DNA from: Collinsella sp.
Lineage (GTDB): Bacteria; Actinomycetota; Coriobacteriia; Coriobacteriales; Coriobacteriaceae
Assembly (NCBI GenBank): GCA_019419405.1
Contig: DYAA01000197.1
Location: 1 to 20,254 of the forward strand
Direction: 5' to 3'
DNA: 20,254 bases
The position numbers and the translations under genes were made by a program. The notes under the pieces are model-generated. The model was not told the origin of the DNA and did no database searches. It was given only the letters and a program-made list of their open reading frames with translations. Below, one piece after another: positions 1 through 6,883 of the stretch (positions within the stretch are counted from its first letter, which is position 1; every line of letters begins with the position of its first letter).

Positions 1-1062
1 GTACATAAGCTGGTCGGCAAGATTATTCGATTTGGTCGCAATGCCGACGGTAATGTTGTTTCGGCGGGCGGCCTCGGCGAAGGGCACGAGATAGGCCATC
101 GACTTACCGACGCCCGTGCCCGCCTCGATCACGCGATGGGTGCCCGTGACCAGCGCATCGCGACCCTCAACCGCCATCGCGATCTGCTCGTCGCGCGGCT
201 CATAGGTGGGGTACATGCGATTGACCAGGCCGCCGGGGGCGTAATCTGCCTCGATCTCTTCACGACTCGGCATCTTAAGGACCGGCAGCTCGTCCGCATC
301 AACGCGATCGTCTGCGCGATCGGCCTTGAGCACATCGGCACGAGCGGCGCTGAGCGAAAATATCGAACCCGGGTTCTGTCCAGCCAAAAAAGAAAAAATG
401 GGGCGATATGACCAAGGCACGTCCGCGTGCATGTCCGCCAAGCGCGCCATAAGGCCCGAAGGCAGGTCGGTAAGTGCGACCAACAGCACGCGCCACACAC
501 CGCACAGGGCATCAACGTCGGCGTTCGCACGGTGCGATACTGAATCGCACCCAAACAAGTCGGCCATAAAAGACAGCTTGTGCGAGGCCAGGCGCGGAAG
601 TGCGATGCGCGACAGTGCCAGCGAATCGATCCAGATGTCGCTGACGTTGACACCGCCCTTGACCGACTCGATAAACGACCGGTCAAACGTGGCGTTATGC
701 GCGATAACAGGACAGCCGCCCACAAAGTCGGCGAGTGCCGCGACGGCCTCGACGGCCGACGGAGCATCTGCCACATCGGCGTTCGTAATGCTCGTGAGCT
801 CGGTAATCTCTGCAGGAATCAGCTGCTTGGGATGCACGAACGTATCAAAGCGGTCAATGACCTCGCGGCCCGAAAGGCGGGCCGCGGAAATCTCAATTAA
901 CTCATTGTCCTGCACCGAAAGACCCGTGGTCTCGGTATCGAGGACGATTACGTCCTCCTCGATGAGGCCAAACGATTGCGTCTTAGCGCGCTCGGCGAGC
1001 GTGGCGTAAGAATCGATGACGAACTGCGGCGTTCCAGGAGATACGGCGTCCTCGATTAGCAT
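1..1062 (-). CDS. dinG: DinG-type 3'-5' exonuclease/helicase, partial (C-terminus outside window)
   Basis: The first 354 codons of a longer gene are present; it runs off the left edge with no stop. Residues about 36-200 form a DnaQ-like (DEDD) exonuclease: Exo I motif DTETTG at 42-47, Exo II around AHNATFDRSF near 121, and Exo III HRANADVD near 180. After a linker, the start of a superfamily 2 helicase is visible, with Walker A EAGTGVGKS (Lys320) followed by IATKSNNLADQL, matching motif Ia of DinG/XPD helicases. An exonuclease fused to a DinG helicase is known from Bacillus-type DinG. The ATG at 1062-1060 overlaps the end of ddl and no good ribosome binding site precedes it, so translation is probably coupled. 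The family acts on DNA, probably in repair of branched or R-loop structures; the exact role here is inferred. The frame is continuous across the A/T-rich tract at 386-398. Confidence 0.85.
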   Translation of the reverse strand, partial: MLIEDAVSPGTPQFVIDSYATLAERAKTQSFGLIEEDVIVLDTETTGLSVQDNELIEISAARLSGREVIDRFDTFVHPKQLIPAEITELTSITNADVADAPSAVEAVAALADFVGGCPVIAHNATFDRSFIESVKGGVNVSDIWIDSLALSRIALPRLASHKLSFMADLFGCDSVSHRANADVDALCGVWRVLLVALTDLPSGLMARLADMHADVPWSYRPIFSFLAGQNPGSIFSLSAARADVLKADRADDRVDADELPVLKMPSREEIEADYAPGGLVNRMYPTYEPRDEQIAMAVEGRDALVTGTHRVIEAGTGVGKSMAYLVPFAEAARRNNITVGIATKSNNLADQLMY

Positions 1063-2021
1063 GCAACGCCCGCCCGGCGGAGACCCATACGGATCAGGCT
1101 GTCGCACACCTGCGGGAACGTCATGTCGTCGGTATGGCGAATCTCATCGGGATACAGCGACGTATCGGTCATGCCGGGAATGGTGTTGGTCTCGAGAATG
1201 ACAGGGCCGTCCTCGCTCACGATAAAATCGCTGCGCGAAACGCCCAGACAGCCGAGGGCCTTATGGGCCGCACAGGCAAGTTCCTGGGCACGCGCATAGT
1301 TTTCGGGCGAAATCTGCGCCGGAATGCGGTGGATGTCTGTGGGGTCGACGTACTTTACATCCAGGTCGTAGAACTCGCAGTCCTCAGGCTTGCGAATCTC
1401 CACAATCGGCAGCGCGCGCACGTCGTCCTCGCCGTACACGCCCACAGTGATCTCGGTTCCCTCGATGCACTTTTCGACCAGCACTTTATCGCCGTACTCA
1501 AAAGCCTTGGCGATTGCCGCCGGCAGCTCTGAGGGCTCGTGGACGAGCGAAATGCCGTAGCTGGAGCCGTTGACGGCGGGCTTTACAAAGCAACGCTCGC
1601 CACAAATCTCGACGATACGATCAATATCGACCTCGTCGCCCGCCTCAAGCGCCAGGCCGGGGGCAATGGGGATGCCCGCCTTGGCATACAGAAGCTTTGA
1701 AACCTCTTTATCGGCGCCACATGCGCTGGCGAGCACGCCTGACGCCGTGTAGGGGATACCCAGCGTCTCCATGGCCCCCTGCATGGCGCCATCCTCGCCG
1801 CCGGCGCCGTGCATGGCGATAAACGCCACGTCGAAGCCACCGGTCGCCATAGTCACCATAAAGTCATCGGCGGCGGTGTCGAGCAGCTCCACCGAGGTGT
1901 AGCCGGCCTCCTTCAGTGCCACCACGACATTCTTTCCAGAATTGAGCGAAATCTCGCGTTCGGCGGAATGGCCGCCCGCCAAGACCGCTACGTGCATGTT
2001 CTCTAGGCTTTTACCCGGCAT
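1056..2021 (-). CDS. ddl: D-alanine--D-alanine ligase
   Basis: ATP-grasp enzyme that joins two D-alanines for the peptidoglycan pentapeptide, acting in the cytoplasm. Its 321 residues fit the family. Visible motifs are GGHSAEREIS (16-25), HGAGGEDG (71-78), the ATP-grasp segment VKPAVNGSSYGIS (146-158), KY at 223-224, RSD at 263-265 and the metal-binding ETNTIPGMT (277-285). The Tyr of the KY pair is what D-Ala-D-Ala ligases carry; D-Ala-D-Lac ligases of vancomycin-resistant bacteria have other residues in this loop, so an ordinary ligase is expected. The ATG at 2021 has GAGGAGG about 9 bases upstream. A second Met at residue 9 would give a more standard N-terminus but lacks this site. The 3' end overlaps dinG by 7 bases. 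rlmN is transcribed divergently. Confidence 0.95.
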   Translation of the reverse strand: MPGKSLENMHVAVLAGGHSAEREISLNSGKNVVVALKEAGYTSVELLDTAADDFMVTMATGGFDVAFIAMHGAGGEDGAMQGAMETLGIPYTASGVLASACGADKEVSKLLYAKAGIPIAPGLALEAGDEVDIDRIVEICGERCFVKPAVNGSSYGISLVHEPSELPAAIAKAFEYGDKVLVEKCIEGTEITVGVYGEDDVRALPIVEIRKPEDCEFYDLDVKYVDPTDIHRIPAQISPENYARAQELACAAHKALGCLGVSRSDFIVSEDGPVILETNTIPGMTDTSLYPDEIRHTDDMTFPQVCDSLIRMGLRRAGVAC

Positions 2022-2061
2022 GGGCAGACTCCTCCTCTATAATTCCTGCAGCTGATACCAT

Positions 2062-2091
2062 ATTGTAGCGATACCCTCTACGTTTCCCCAA
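2062..2091 (-). promoter_or_regulatory. Possible promoter for ddl-dinG
   Basis: On the minus strand, TTGGGG (2091-2086) lies 18 bases before TACAAT (2067-2062). The -10 box is good and the -35 box is poor. It sits in the 85-base gap between the divergent ddl and rlmN genes and would leave a leader of about 35 bases. A plus-strand TATAAT at 2038-2043 could serve rlmN, but I see no convincing -35 for it. Confidence 0.35.
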
Positions 2092-2106
2092 AATCGAAAG
2101 GCTTCC

Positions 2107-3159
2107 ATGAATCCCAGGACTAAATCTCAAGACATTCGCGACTTGAGCCAAAACGATATTCGCGAACTTGTCGCCGAACTCGGCCAACCCGCTTTTCGCG
2201 CAAAGCAGCTCATCGAATGGGTTTTTGAGAAGAACGTTTGTTCGTTTGATGACATGACCAACCTTCCCAAGGCCTTCCGCGAGCAGCTGAAGGAGGCATT
2301 TGCCTTCGACACGCCGACCGAGCTCGCCAAGCAGGTGTCTAAGGATGGCTCTCGTAAATACCTACTCGAGTACCACGACGGTATCTCCGTCGAGACCGTC
2401 GGCATGCCTCGTCGCAACAAGCTGTCTGTCTGCGTATCTACCCAAGCCGGCTGTGGTATGGGCTGCGCTTTTTGCGCTACCGGTCTGAACGGCCTCAAGC
2501 GCTCTCTGACCGCTCAAGAGATCGTCGACCAGGTGCTTCATGTATCCAACGACTTTGGCGAGCGTGCCACAAGCGTTGTCTTCATGGGCCAGGGCGAGCC
2601 GTTTGCCAACTACGACGAGGTTCTCAAGGCACTGCGTATCCTCAACGACCCCGATGGCATCGGTATCGGCGCTCGTCACCTCACCGTCTCTACCAGCGGC
2701 GTTATTCCCGGTATTCGCAAATTTGCCGATATCCCCGAGCAGTTCACTCTTGCCGTTTCCCTGCATTCCGCCATCCAGTCGACGCGCAATAAGCTCATGC
2801 CCGGTGTTAAGAAATACACGCTGCTTCGCCTTCACGAAGCGCTTCAGCTCTACACCGAGAAGACTGGCCGCCGCCCGACCTATGAGTATGCCATGATCGA
2901 AGGCGTCAACGATACGAATCCCGAGATGCAGGCGCTCTGCGACTTCTGCGAGGGAACGCTGTGCCACGTTAACCTGATTCAGCTTAACGACATCGAGGGC
3001 AGCCCGCTCAAGCCGTCGCCGATTCATAAGGTTGAGGATCTTCAGCGTCGTCTTGAGTCCCGTGGCATCGAGACCACGATTCGTAACTCCCGTGGTAACG
3101 ATATTGACGCCGCTTGTGGACAGCTGAAGCAGCGCTTCAAAGTTCAGAAGAACGCATAG
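2107..3159 (+). CDS. rlmN: Dual-specificity 23S rRNA/tRNA adenine C2-methyltransferase
   Basis: Radical SAM enzyme that methylates C2 of A2503 in 23S rRNA; in E. coli it also methylates A37 of some tRNAs. At 350 residues it is of normal length. The iron-sulfur cluster motif is CGMGCAFC with Cys116, Cys120 and Cys123. The two catalytic cysteines also appear: Cys109, seven residues before the cluster as in E. coli, and Cys337 in NDIDAACGQL. The GQGEP motif typical of the family is present at about residue 161. The ATG at 2107 is preceded by AAAGG. This is the only left-arm protein gene on the plus strand, so it is transcribed toward the origin and head-on to the fork. It converges with the parAB operon. 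Confidence 0.96.
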   Translation: MNPRTKSQDIRDLSQNDIRELVAELGQPAFRAKQLIEWVFEKNVCSFDDMTNLPKAFREQLKEAFAFDTPTELAKQVSKDGSRKYLLEYHDGISVETVGMPRRNKLSVCVSTQAGCGMGCAFCATGLNGLKRSLTAQEIVDQVLHVSNDFGERATSVVFMGQGEPFANYDEVLKALRILNDPDGIGIGARHLTVSTSGVIPGIRKFADIPEQFTLAVSLHSAIQSTRNKLMPGVKKYTLLRLHEALQLYTEKTGRRPTYEYAMIEGVNDTNPEMQALCDFCEGTLCHVNLIQLNDIEGSPLKPSPIHKVEDLQRRLESRGIETTIRNSRGNDIDAACGQLKQRFKVQKNA

Positions 3160-3177
3160 GGGAGTCGCACCCCAATA

Positions 3178-3193
3178 CGTTTCATGTGAAACA
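3178..3193. promoter_or_regulatory. Degenerate parS-like site
   Basis: CGTTTCATGTGAAACA matches 14 of 16 bases of the perfect parS sites at 5341-5434; the changes are at positions 1 and 8. It lies between the rlmN stop and the rlmN terminator, about 2.2 kb from the main cluster. The position 8 change breaks the central CG step, so ParB binding may be weak. Confidence 0.35.
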
Positions 3194-3196
3194 TCG

Positions 3197-3240
3197 AACG
3201 GTCCCGGTTGCAGGATATGCAACCGGGACCGTTTCATTTA
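3197..3240 (+). terminator. Rho-independent terminator of rlmN
   Basis: A perfect 16-bp stem (3197-3212 with 3218-3233) encloses a 5-base loop. It is followed by a short, imperfect T-rich tail (TTCATTTA). It begins 37 bases after the rlmN stop codon. Confidence 0.75.
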
Positions 3241-3287
3241 TCGACCTCAATTTTGGACCAACTGCTACCTTTCCCATTTTTTACGGA

Positions 3288-3328
3288 CAAAATAAAGGGC
3301 CCTTGTCTCATGAATCAGACAAGGGCCC
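3288..3328 (-). terminator. Rho-independent terminator of the parAB operon
   Basis: GGGCCCTTGTCT (3297-3308) pairs with AGACAAGGGCCC (3317-3328) over an 8-base loop. Read on the minus strand, the stem is followed by TTTATTTTGT. It lies 30 bases beyond the stop of the small gene after parB and faces the rlmN terminator. Confidence 0.75.
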
Positions 3329-3350
3329 CTTAAAATATGCAGGGTAATTG

Positions 3351-3362
3351 TTAGGTACCTAA
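3351..3362. repeat. 12-bp palindrome, copy 1
   Basis: Perfect palindrome TTAGGTACCTAA overlapping the TAG stop of the small membrane-protein gene. An identical copy occurs at 6855-6866. Function unknown. Confidence 0.4.
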
Positions 3363-3613
3363 TAGCCTACATTTTCCCATTGGTTGCTAACCCAACCTTG
3401 ATTAATCTTGGGATTCTTCGTTACCTGAGCAGTACGCATGGCAACATCTTCTGTCATAACATCCATTTTCTTCTTTGAAGTATCGACGATATCTTGCGTG
3501 CTACGAAGCAAACGACCCCGAAGTTCATCGTCTGTCGCGATCTTATAGCCAGCAAAGGCACCAGCAGCGACAGTCGTCGCCAATGCAATCGCAGTTAAAA
3601 TCTTATTCCTCAT
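3359..3613 (-). CDS. Small membrane-anchored protein of unknown function, co-transcribed with parB
   Basis: The product is 84 residues counted from the ATG at 3613, chosen because AAGGGGG lies 5 bases upstream; a longer reading from 3631 would start before that site. Residues about 4-23 (ILTAIALATTVAAGAFAGYK) form one hydrophobic, Ala/Gly-rich segment right after a short basic N-terminus. This could be an N-in membrane anchor or an uncleaved signal. A charged, probably helical region follows (about 27-65), then a polar tail ending in Gly-Tyr. The layout recalls YtxH-type proteins, but the match is only architectural. The start overlaps the end of parB by 11 bases, so the two are probably translationally coupled. 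It could tie the segregation system to the membrane, but nothing in the sequence proves that. Confidence 0.7.
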   Translation of the reverse strand: MRNKILTAIALATTVAAGAFAGYKIATDDELRGRLLRSTQDIVDTSKKKMDVMTEDVAMRTAQVTKNPKINQGWVSNQWENVGY

Positions 3614-4508
3614 CTTGGCCCCCTTGATCAAACTGAATCATTTCACCAAGAATACGAGAAAGCTCTTCTTCGTCTTTAAACTCAATTTCAATCTTATTCT
3701 TTCCACGCGAGCTCTTCACACGCACGTTGGTATTAAATACCTGGCGAAGCACACGGGCAGCCTTTTTAAAAGACTGAGGCGTTGCAGGCCTCGGCGTCTT
3801 ATGCGTCTCTCCGGCAGAAAACAATGGAGCAAGATTTTCTGTCGCTCTTACGGAAAGGCCCTCTGCAACAACCTTTTCTGCAAGTCGAATTCGAGCATCC
3901 TCATAGGGAACTGCAAGAATCGCACGTGCATGACCAGCAGTAAGTTTACCCTCAAAAATCATCTGCTGAACTACTTCAGGGAGATCAAGAAGGCGCAACG
4001 AATTTGTAATTGCAGAGCGTGATTTGCTTACTGCCTTCGACAATGCCTCCTGGGTCATACCGCTGGCATCAATGAGCTGTCGATAGCCCTTAGCCTCTTC
4101 GACGGGATTCAGATCAGAACGCTGAAGGTTTTCGATAAGAGCAAGAGCCAGCATCTCTTCATCATTAACATCTTTAATGATGACAGGCAGCTCCTCAAGA
4201 CCAGCAAGCTTTGACGCCTGGTAACGACGCTCACCAGCGATAATCTCATAGCCGTTTCCATGCTTGCGAACCAAGAGCGGCTGCAAAACGCCATGCTCTT
4301 GGATTGACTCGCTCAACTCGCGAAGTTCAGTTTCATTAAAATGAATTCGCGGTTGATTAGGGTTGGGAACGATATCCTCAATAGGTAGTTTTGTTACAGA
4401 TGCGGCATTTGAAGCAGATACAGCAGAACCACCGGTCTCATACTCGGCCTCTGAGACCAAAGCATTGAGTCCACGTCCCAATCCGCCACGTTTCTTTACA
4501 CTAGGCAC
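3603..4508 (-). CDS. parB: Chromosome-partitioning protein ParB (Spo0J family)
   Basis: CTP-dependent DNA clamp that loads at parS, spreads along the origin region and works with ParA to segregate origins. Its 301 residues are typical. After a basic start (MPSVKKRGGLGRGLNALVSE) the N-terminal ParB domain begins near 40. The CTP-binding motif GERRYQAS is at 92-99 and the ENLQRSDLNPVEEA motif at 126-139. The parS-reading helix-turn-helix spans about 150-177 (MTQEALSKAVSKSRSAITNS). A C-terminal dimerisation segment follows a linker. It starts with GTG at 4508, seven bases after AGGTG, and overlaps the end of parA by 8 bases. Three perfect parS sites lie just upstream of parA. Base composition is clearly more AT-rich than in the right-arm genes. 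Confidence 0.97.
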   Translation of the reverse strand: MPSVKKRGGLGRGLNALVSEAEYETGGSAVSASNAASVTKLPIEDIVPNPNQPRIHFNETELRELSESIQEHGVLQPLLVRKHGNGYEIIAGERRYQASKLAGLEELPVIIKDVNDEEMLALALIENLQRSDLNPVEEAKGYRQLIDASGMTQEALSKAVSKSRSAITNSLRLLDLPEVVQQMIFEGKLTAGHARAILAVPYEDARIRLAEKVVAEGLSVRATENLAPLFSAGETHKTPRPATPQSFKKAARVLRQVFNTNVRVKSSRGKNKIEIEFKDEEELSRILGEMIQFDQGGQDEE

Positions 4509-5301
4509 GCTTGATCACCTCTTTTGCAAGGTTCATATACGCTTTTGCACCCTTATTTTGAGGTGCATAGGTAATTACCGGTTCTCCAAAAGACGGAGCT
4601 TCGGAGATTTTAACCGTACGGGGGATTAGCGTCTTAAATGCCTTATCACCAAAGTATGATTGAACCTCCTCAACAACCTGATTCGATAGAGAAGTACGCG
4701 AGTCATACATGGTCATAAGCACACCATAGGTGTCTAAGCCCTTGTTCAAACGTGATTTGACCATCTTCATTGACTCTAGCAGCTTCGTAACGCCCTCGAG
4801 TGCGTAGTACTCGCACTGGATCGGAATCAAAACGCTGTCTGCTGCGGTCAAGGCATTGATAGTAAGTAGGCCGAGCGAAGGAGGACAGTCAATGAAAATA
4901 AAATCGAACTCGTCCTGAATCGGCTCAAGCAAATCTTTGAGGCGGGTTTCACGAGCAATTGCGCTTACGAGCTCAATTTCGGCACCTGCAAGCTGAATCG
5001 TAGCTGGAATTACGAATACCTTTTTGCAATTTGTATCAAGAACAAGCGATTCTGCCGGCACATCATTCAACAATGCATCATAGATGCAGCGATCAAGGTC
5101 TTCTTTTTCAATTCCAAATCCACTGGTGCTGTTTCCCTGCGGATCAAAATCGACAATCAGTGTCTTACGACCCTGCTCACCCAGTGCTGCTGCAAGGTTC
5201 ACAGCCGTCGTTGACTTACCGACGCCGCCTTTTTGATTGATGATTGCAATGATACGCGTGTCTTTTGCGCTCTTAGAACGCTTAACGTCGCGAAATCCCA
5301 C
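4501..5301 (-). CDS. parA: Chromosome-partitioning ATPase ParA (Soj family)
   Basis: Deviant-Walker ATPase that dimerises on nucleoid DNA with ATP and is displaced by ParB-parS, driving origin segregation. At 266 residues it lacks the N-terminal helix-turn-helix of plasmid type Ia ParA, as expected for chromosomal Soj. The deviant Walker A is QKGGVGKSTT (23-32), with signature Lys24 and catalytic Lys29. The A' motif is VDFDPQGN (50-57) and Walker B is FDFIFIDCPPSLG near 131. It starts with GTG at 5301; AGGAGG ends four bases upstream, a rather tight spacing. It forms an operon with parB. The parS sites between it and rsmG make regulation by ParB plausible. Confidence 0.97.
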   Translation of the reverse strand: MGFRDVKRSKSAKDTRIIAIINQKGGVGKSTTAVNLAAALGEQGRKTLIVDFDPQGNSTSGFGIEKEDLDRCIYDALLNDVPAESLVLDTNCKKVFVIPATIQLAGAEIELVSAIARETRLKDLLEPIQDEFDFIFIDCPPSLGLLTINALTAADSVLIPIQCEYYALEGVTKLLESMKMVKSRLNKGLDTYGVLMTMYDSRTSLSNQVVEEVQSYFGDKAFKTLIPRTVKISEAPSFGEPVITYAPQNKGAKAYMNLAKEVIKRA

Positions 5302-5340
5302 GGTCCCTCCTGGTGTGTATTAAAGCTGTCAAACGGAGGA

Positions 5341-5356
5341 TGTTTCACGTGAAACA
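5341..5356. promoter_or_regulatory. parS site 1
   Basis: TGTTTCACGTGAAACA is the perfect 16-bp palindromic ParB-binding consensus. It lies 39 bases upstream of the parA start and is the nearest of three identical sites. Confidence 0.93.
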
Positions 5357-5379
5357 TTCCGATTCGATATCAACCGCCA

Positions 5380-5395
5380 TGTTTCACGTGAAACA
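5380..5395. promoter_or_regulatory. parS site 2
   Basis: Second identical parS palindrome, exactly 39 bp from site 1 start to start. Confidence 0.93.
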
Positions 5396-5418
5396 CTGCA
5401 AGTTGTTAGTATCCATTA

Positions 5419-5434
5419 TGTTTCACGTGAAACA
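5419..5434. promoter_or_regulatory. parS site 3
   Basis: Third identical parS palindrome, again exactly 39 bp from site 2. It abuts the rsmG stop codon, which begins 2 bases away. Confidence 0.93.
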
Positions 5435-5435
5435 T

Positions 5436-6173
5436 CTAGGCAAGCGGATTCTTCTTTGCCATGCCATTTGCACGAGGCAATGAAACGGATGCCGGATGAC
5501 TCTTTTTAAGAACAATGAACTCCCTGTGGCCCAAGCCCTCAGGCAAATCGATTGCGTCATTCAGAAGCAAAGTGAAGCCGCAAATCTTAGCTGCTGACAT
5601 GCCGGAAGCAAGCTCCTCATCCGAAGGATTACCCTTGGTGATAACAAATAGCCCTCCGTCTTTGAGGAACGGAGCCGCATACTCAACAAGAATCGGTAGA
5701 GGGGCAAGTGCGCGGGCGGTTACGACAGAAAACTGCTTCTTATGGCTTCGAGCATATTCTTCAAGGCGATCATGAACCGCATGAGCATGTTTCAATCCAA
5801 GAACATCAACAAAAGAATTGACAGCATCAACCTTCTTACCAACAGAGTCAATATAAGTAGCTTTACGATGCATGGTTATGGTTAACGGAATACCAGGGAA
5901 GCCCGCACCTGTTCCCATATCGAGCAAAGCTCCCTCAGGAGCCTTATTGATATAGGGGAGCAAAACAAGTGAGTCGAGGATATGAAGTACCGCAGCATCT
6001 TCTATGTTAAGAATACGGGTGAGATTGGTTGTCTTATTTGTTTCCAGAACCAAATCCAAATGTTGAATACATTTCCTCAGCTCAGTATCAGTTACGCTCA
6101 AGGAATACTCTTTGCAATAGGAAGTTAGACGACTCAACATCTCGTCAGCCTGCTGATCAGTAAGTACTAACAA
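5436..6173 (-). CDS. rsmG: 16S rRNA (guanine527-N7)-methyltransferase
   Basis: SAM-dependent enzyme that makes m7G527 in 16S rRNA. I place the start at the TTG at 6173 (245 residues) because AAAGGAG lies six bases upstream. A longer in-frame reading to 6221 would begin with a TTG inside the T-tract of the jag terminator and has no ribosome binding site. From this start, the family motif NLTRI is at 50-54, HILDSL at 64-69, the SAM-binding loop LLDMGTGAGFPG at 83-94, and VVTARAL further on. The C-terminus (SHPASVSLPRANGMAKKNPLA) is a short polar tail. The rsmG-parA-parB order is common near origins. The upstream terminator implies its own promoter, which I could not identify with confidence. 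Confidence 0.93.
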   Translation of the reverse strand: MLVLTDQQADEMLSRLTSYCKEYSLSVTDTELRKCIQHLDLVLETNKTTNLTRILNIEDAAVLHILDSLVLLPYINKAPEGALLDMGTGAGFPGIPLTITMHRKATYIDSVGKKVDAVNSFVDVLGLKHAHAVHDRLEEYARSHKKQFSVVTARALAPLPILVEYAAPFLKDGGLFVITKGNPSDEELASGMSAAKICGFTLLLNDAIDLPEGLGHREFIVLKKSHPASVSLPRANGMAKKNPLA

Positions 6174-6218
6174 CGAAAGCTCCTTTCTGACAAAAATCAG
6201 TGTATCGAGAACTTTTGA

Positions 6219-6251
6219 CAAAAAAAGGGGACGTGGAAACCACGTCCCCTT
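6219..6251 (-). terminator. Rho-independent terminator after jag
   Basis: A perfect 12-bp stem (6225-6236 with 6240-6251) around a 3-base loop is followed on the minus strand by TTTTTTG. It lies 18 bases past the jag stop and closes the rpmH-rnpA-yidD-yidC-jag cluster. Confidence 0.92.
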
Positions 6252-6269
6252 AGCATAAGCTCGAGTAGA

Positions 6270-6839
6270 TTATCGAGCAACAATCACCACATGGCGATCG
6301 GGGTCAGAACCCTCAGAATGAGTATCGACGGCGTCATTGCCACGAAGTGCAATGTGAACCAGTCGGCGCTCGTAGGCATTCATGGGCGGAAGCGAAACAC
6401 TCTTATGAGTGCGGATGGCACGCTCGGCAGCAGACTGAGCCATGGAGGCAACCTTGTCCTGACGGCGGCTCTTGTATCCCTCGACGTCCACTACAACCGG
6501 ATACCTAAAGCCGAGCTTGCGGCTCACTAGCAAAGAGAACATAACCTGAAGGGCATCAAGGGTGCGACCATGACGGCCAATGAGAACAGCAAGGTCGGGA
6601 GCCGTTACATCCAGAATCAGCTCACCCTCGTCGCCCTCATACTCATCGATAGGAGAGTTGGCGGCATCGAAGTGCGAAAGGATGGAACGCAGGATGGAAA
6701 TCGCGACATCGGCAATGGTGTCGAGCTCCTCGTCGGTCAGCTCTTCACCGGCCTTGTAGCGCTGTGCAATCTCGGGATAATCGCCCGCGACCTGCGGGGC
6801 AACCTCCTCAAGCATATCCTCGATGATCTCTTCAGACAT
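6270..6839 (-). CDS. jag: RNA-binding protein KhpB (Jag, SpoIIIJ-associated)
   Basis: The 189-residue protein starts at the ATG at 6839, which has GGAG six bases upstream; a 4-codon longer reading would begin with TTG inside that site. An acidic N-terminal region (1-60) is followed by a KH domain with IGRHGRTL (87-94) and an R3H domain with RRLVH (Arg158, His162). The KH plus R3H pair identifies Jag/KhpB, an RNA-binding protein linked in Gram-positives to cell-division and envelope control. The classical Jag-N domain is not apparent; the N-terminus is a Glu/Asp-rich helical stretch instead. It sits 44 bases after yidC, the usual partner. A palindrome at 6855-6866 lies just upstream of its start. 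Confidence 0.93.
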   Translation of the reverse strand: MSEEIIEDMLEEVAPQVAGDYPEIAQRYKAGEELTDEELDTIADVAISILRSILSHFDAANSPIDEYEGDEGELILDVTAPDLAVLIGRHGRTLDALQVMFSLLVSRKLGFRYPVVVDVEGYKSRRQDKVASMAQSAAERAIRTHKSVSLPPMNAYERRLVHIALRGNDAVDTHSEGSDPDRHVVIVAR

Positions 6840-6854
6840 AACGTACTCCAAAAG

Positions 6855-6866
6855 TTAGGTACCTAA
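6855..6866. repeat. 12-bp palindrome, copy 2
   Basis: TTAGGTACCTAA, identical to 3351-3362, in the 44-base gap between yidC and jag. It lies a few bases upstream of the jag ribosome binding site. Function unknown. Confidence 0.4.
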
Positions 6867-6883
6867 ATAAGATTGATATCCCG

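Noticed and set aside
129..776. Apparent frameshift in dinG near the A/T-rich tract at 386-398
   Set aside because: Careful counting of the two six-base runs gives one open frame from the exonuclease motifs through Walker A; the earlier break came from a miscount.
6061..6069. TGTTGAATA in rsmG, one base from the reverse of TTTTCAACA
   Set aside because: It is an isolated near-match inside coding DNA with no companion boxes, as expected by chance.
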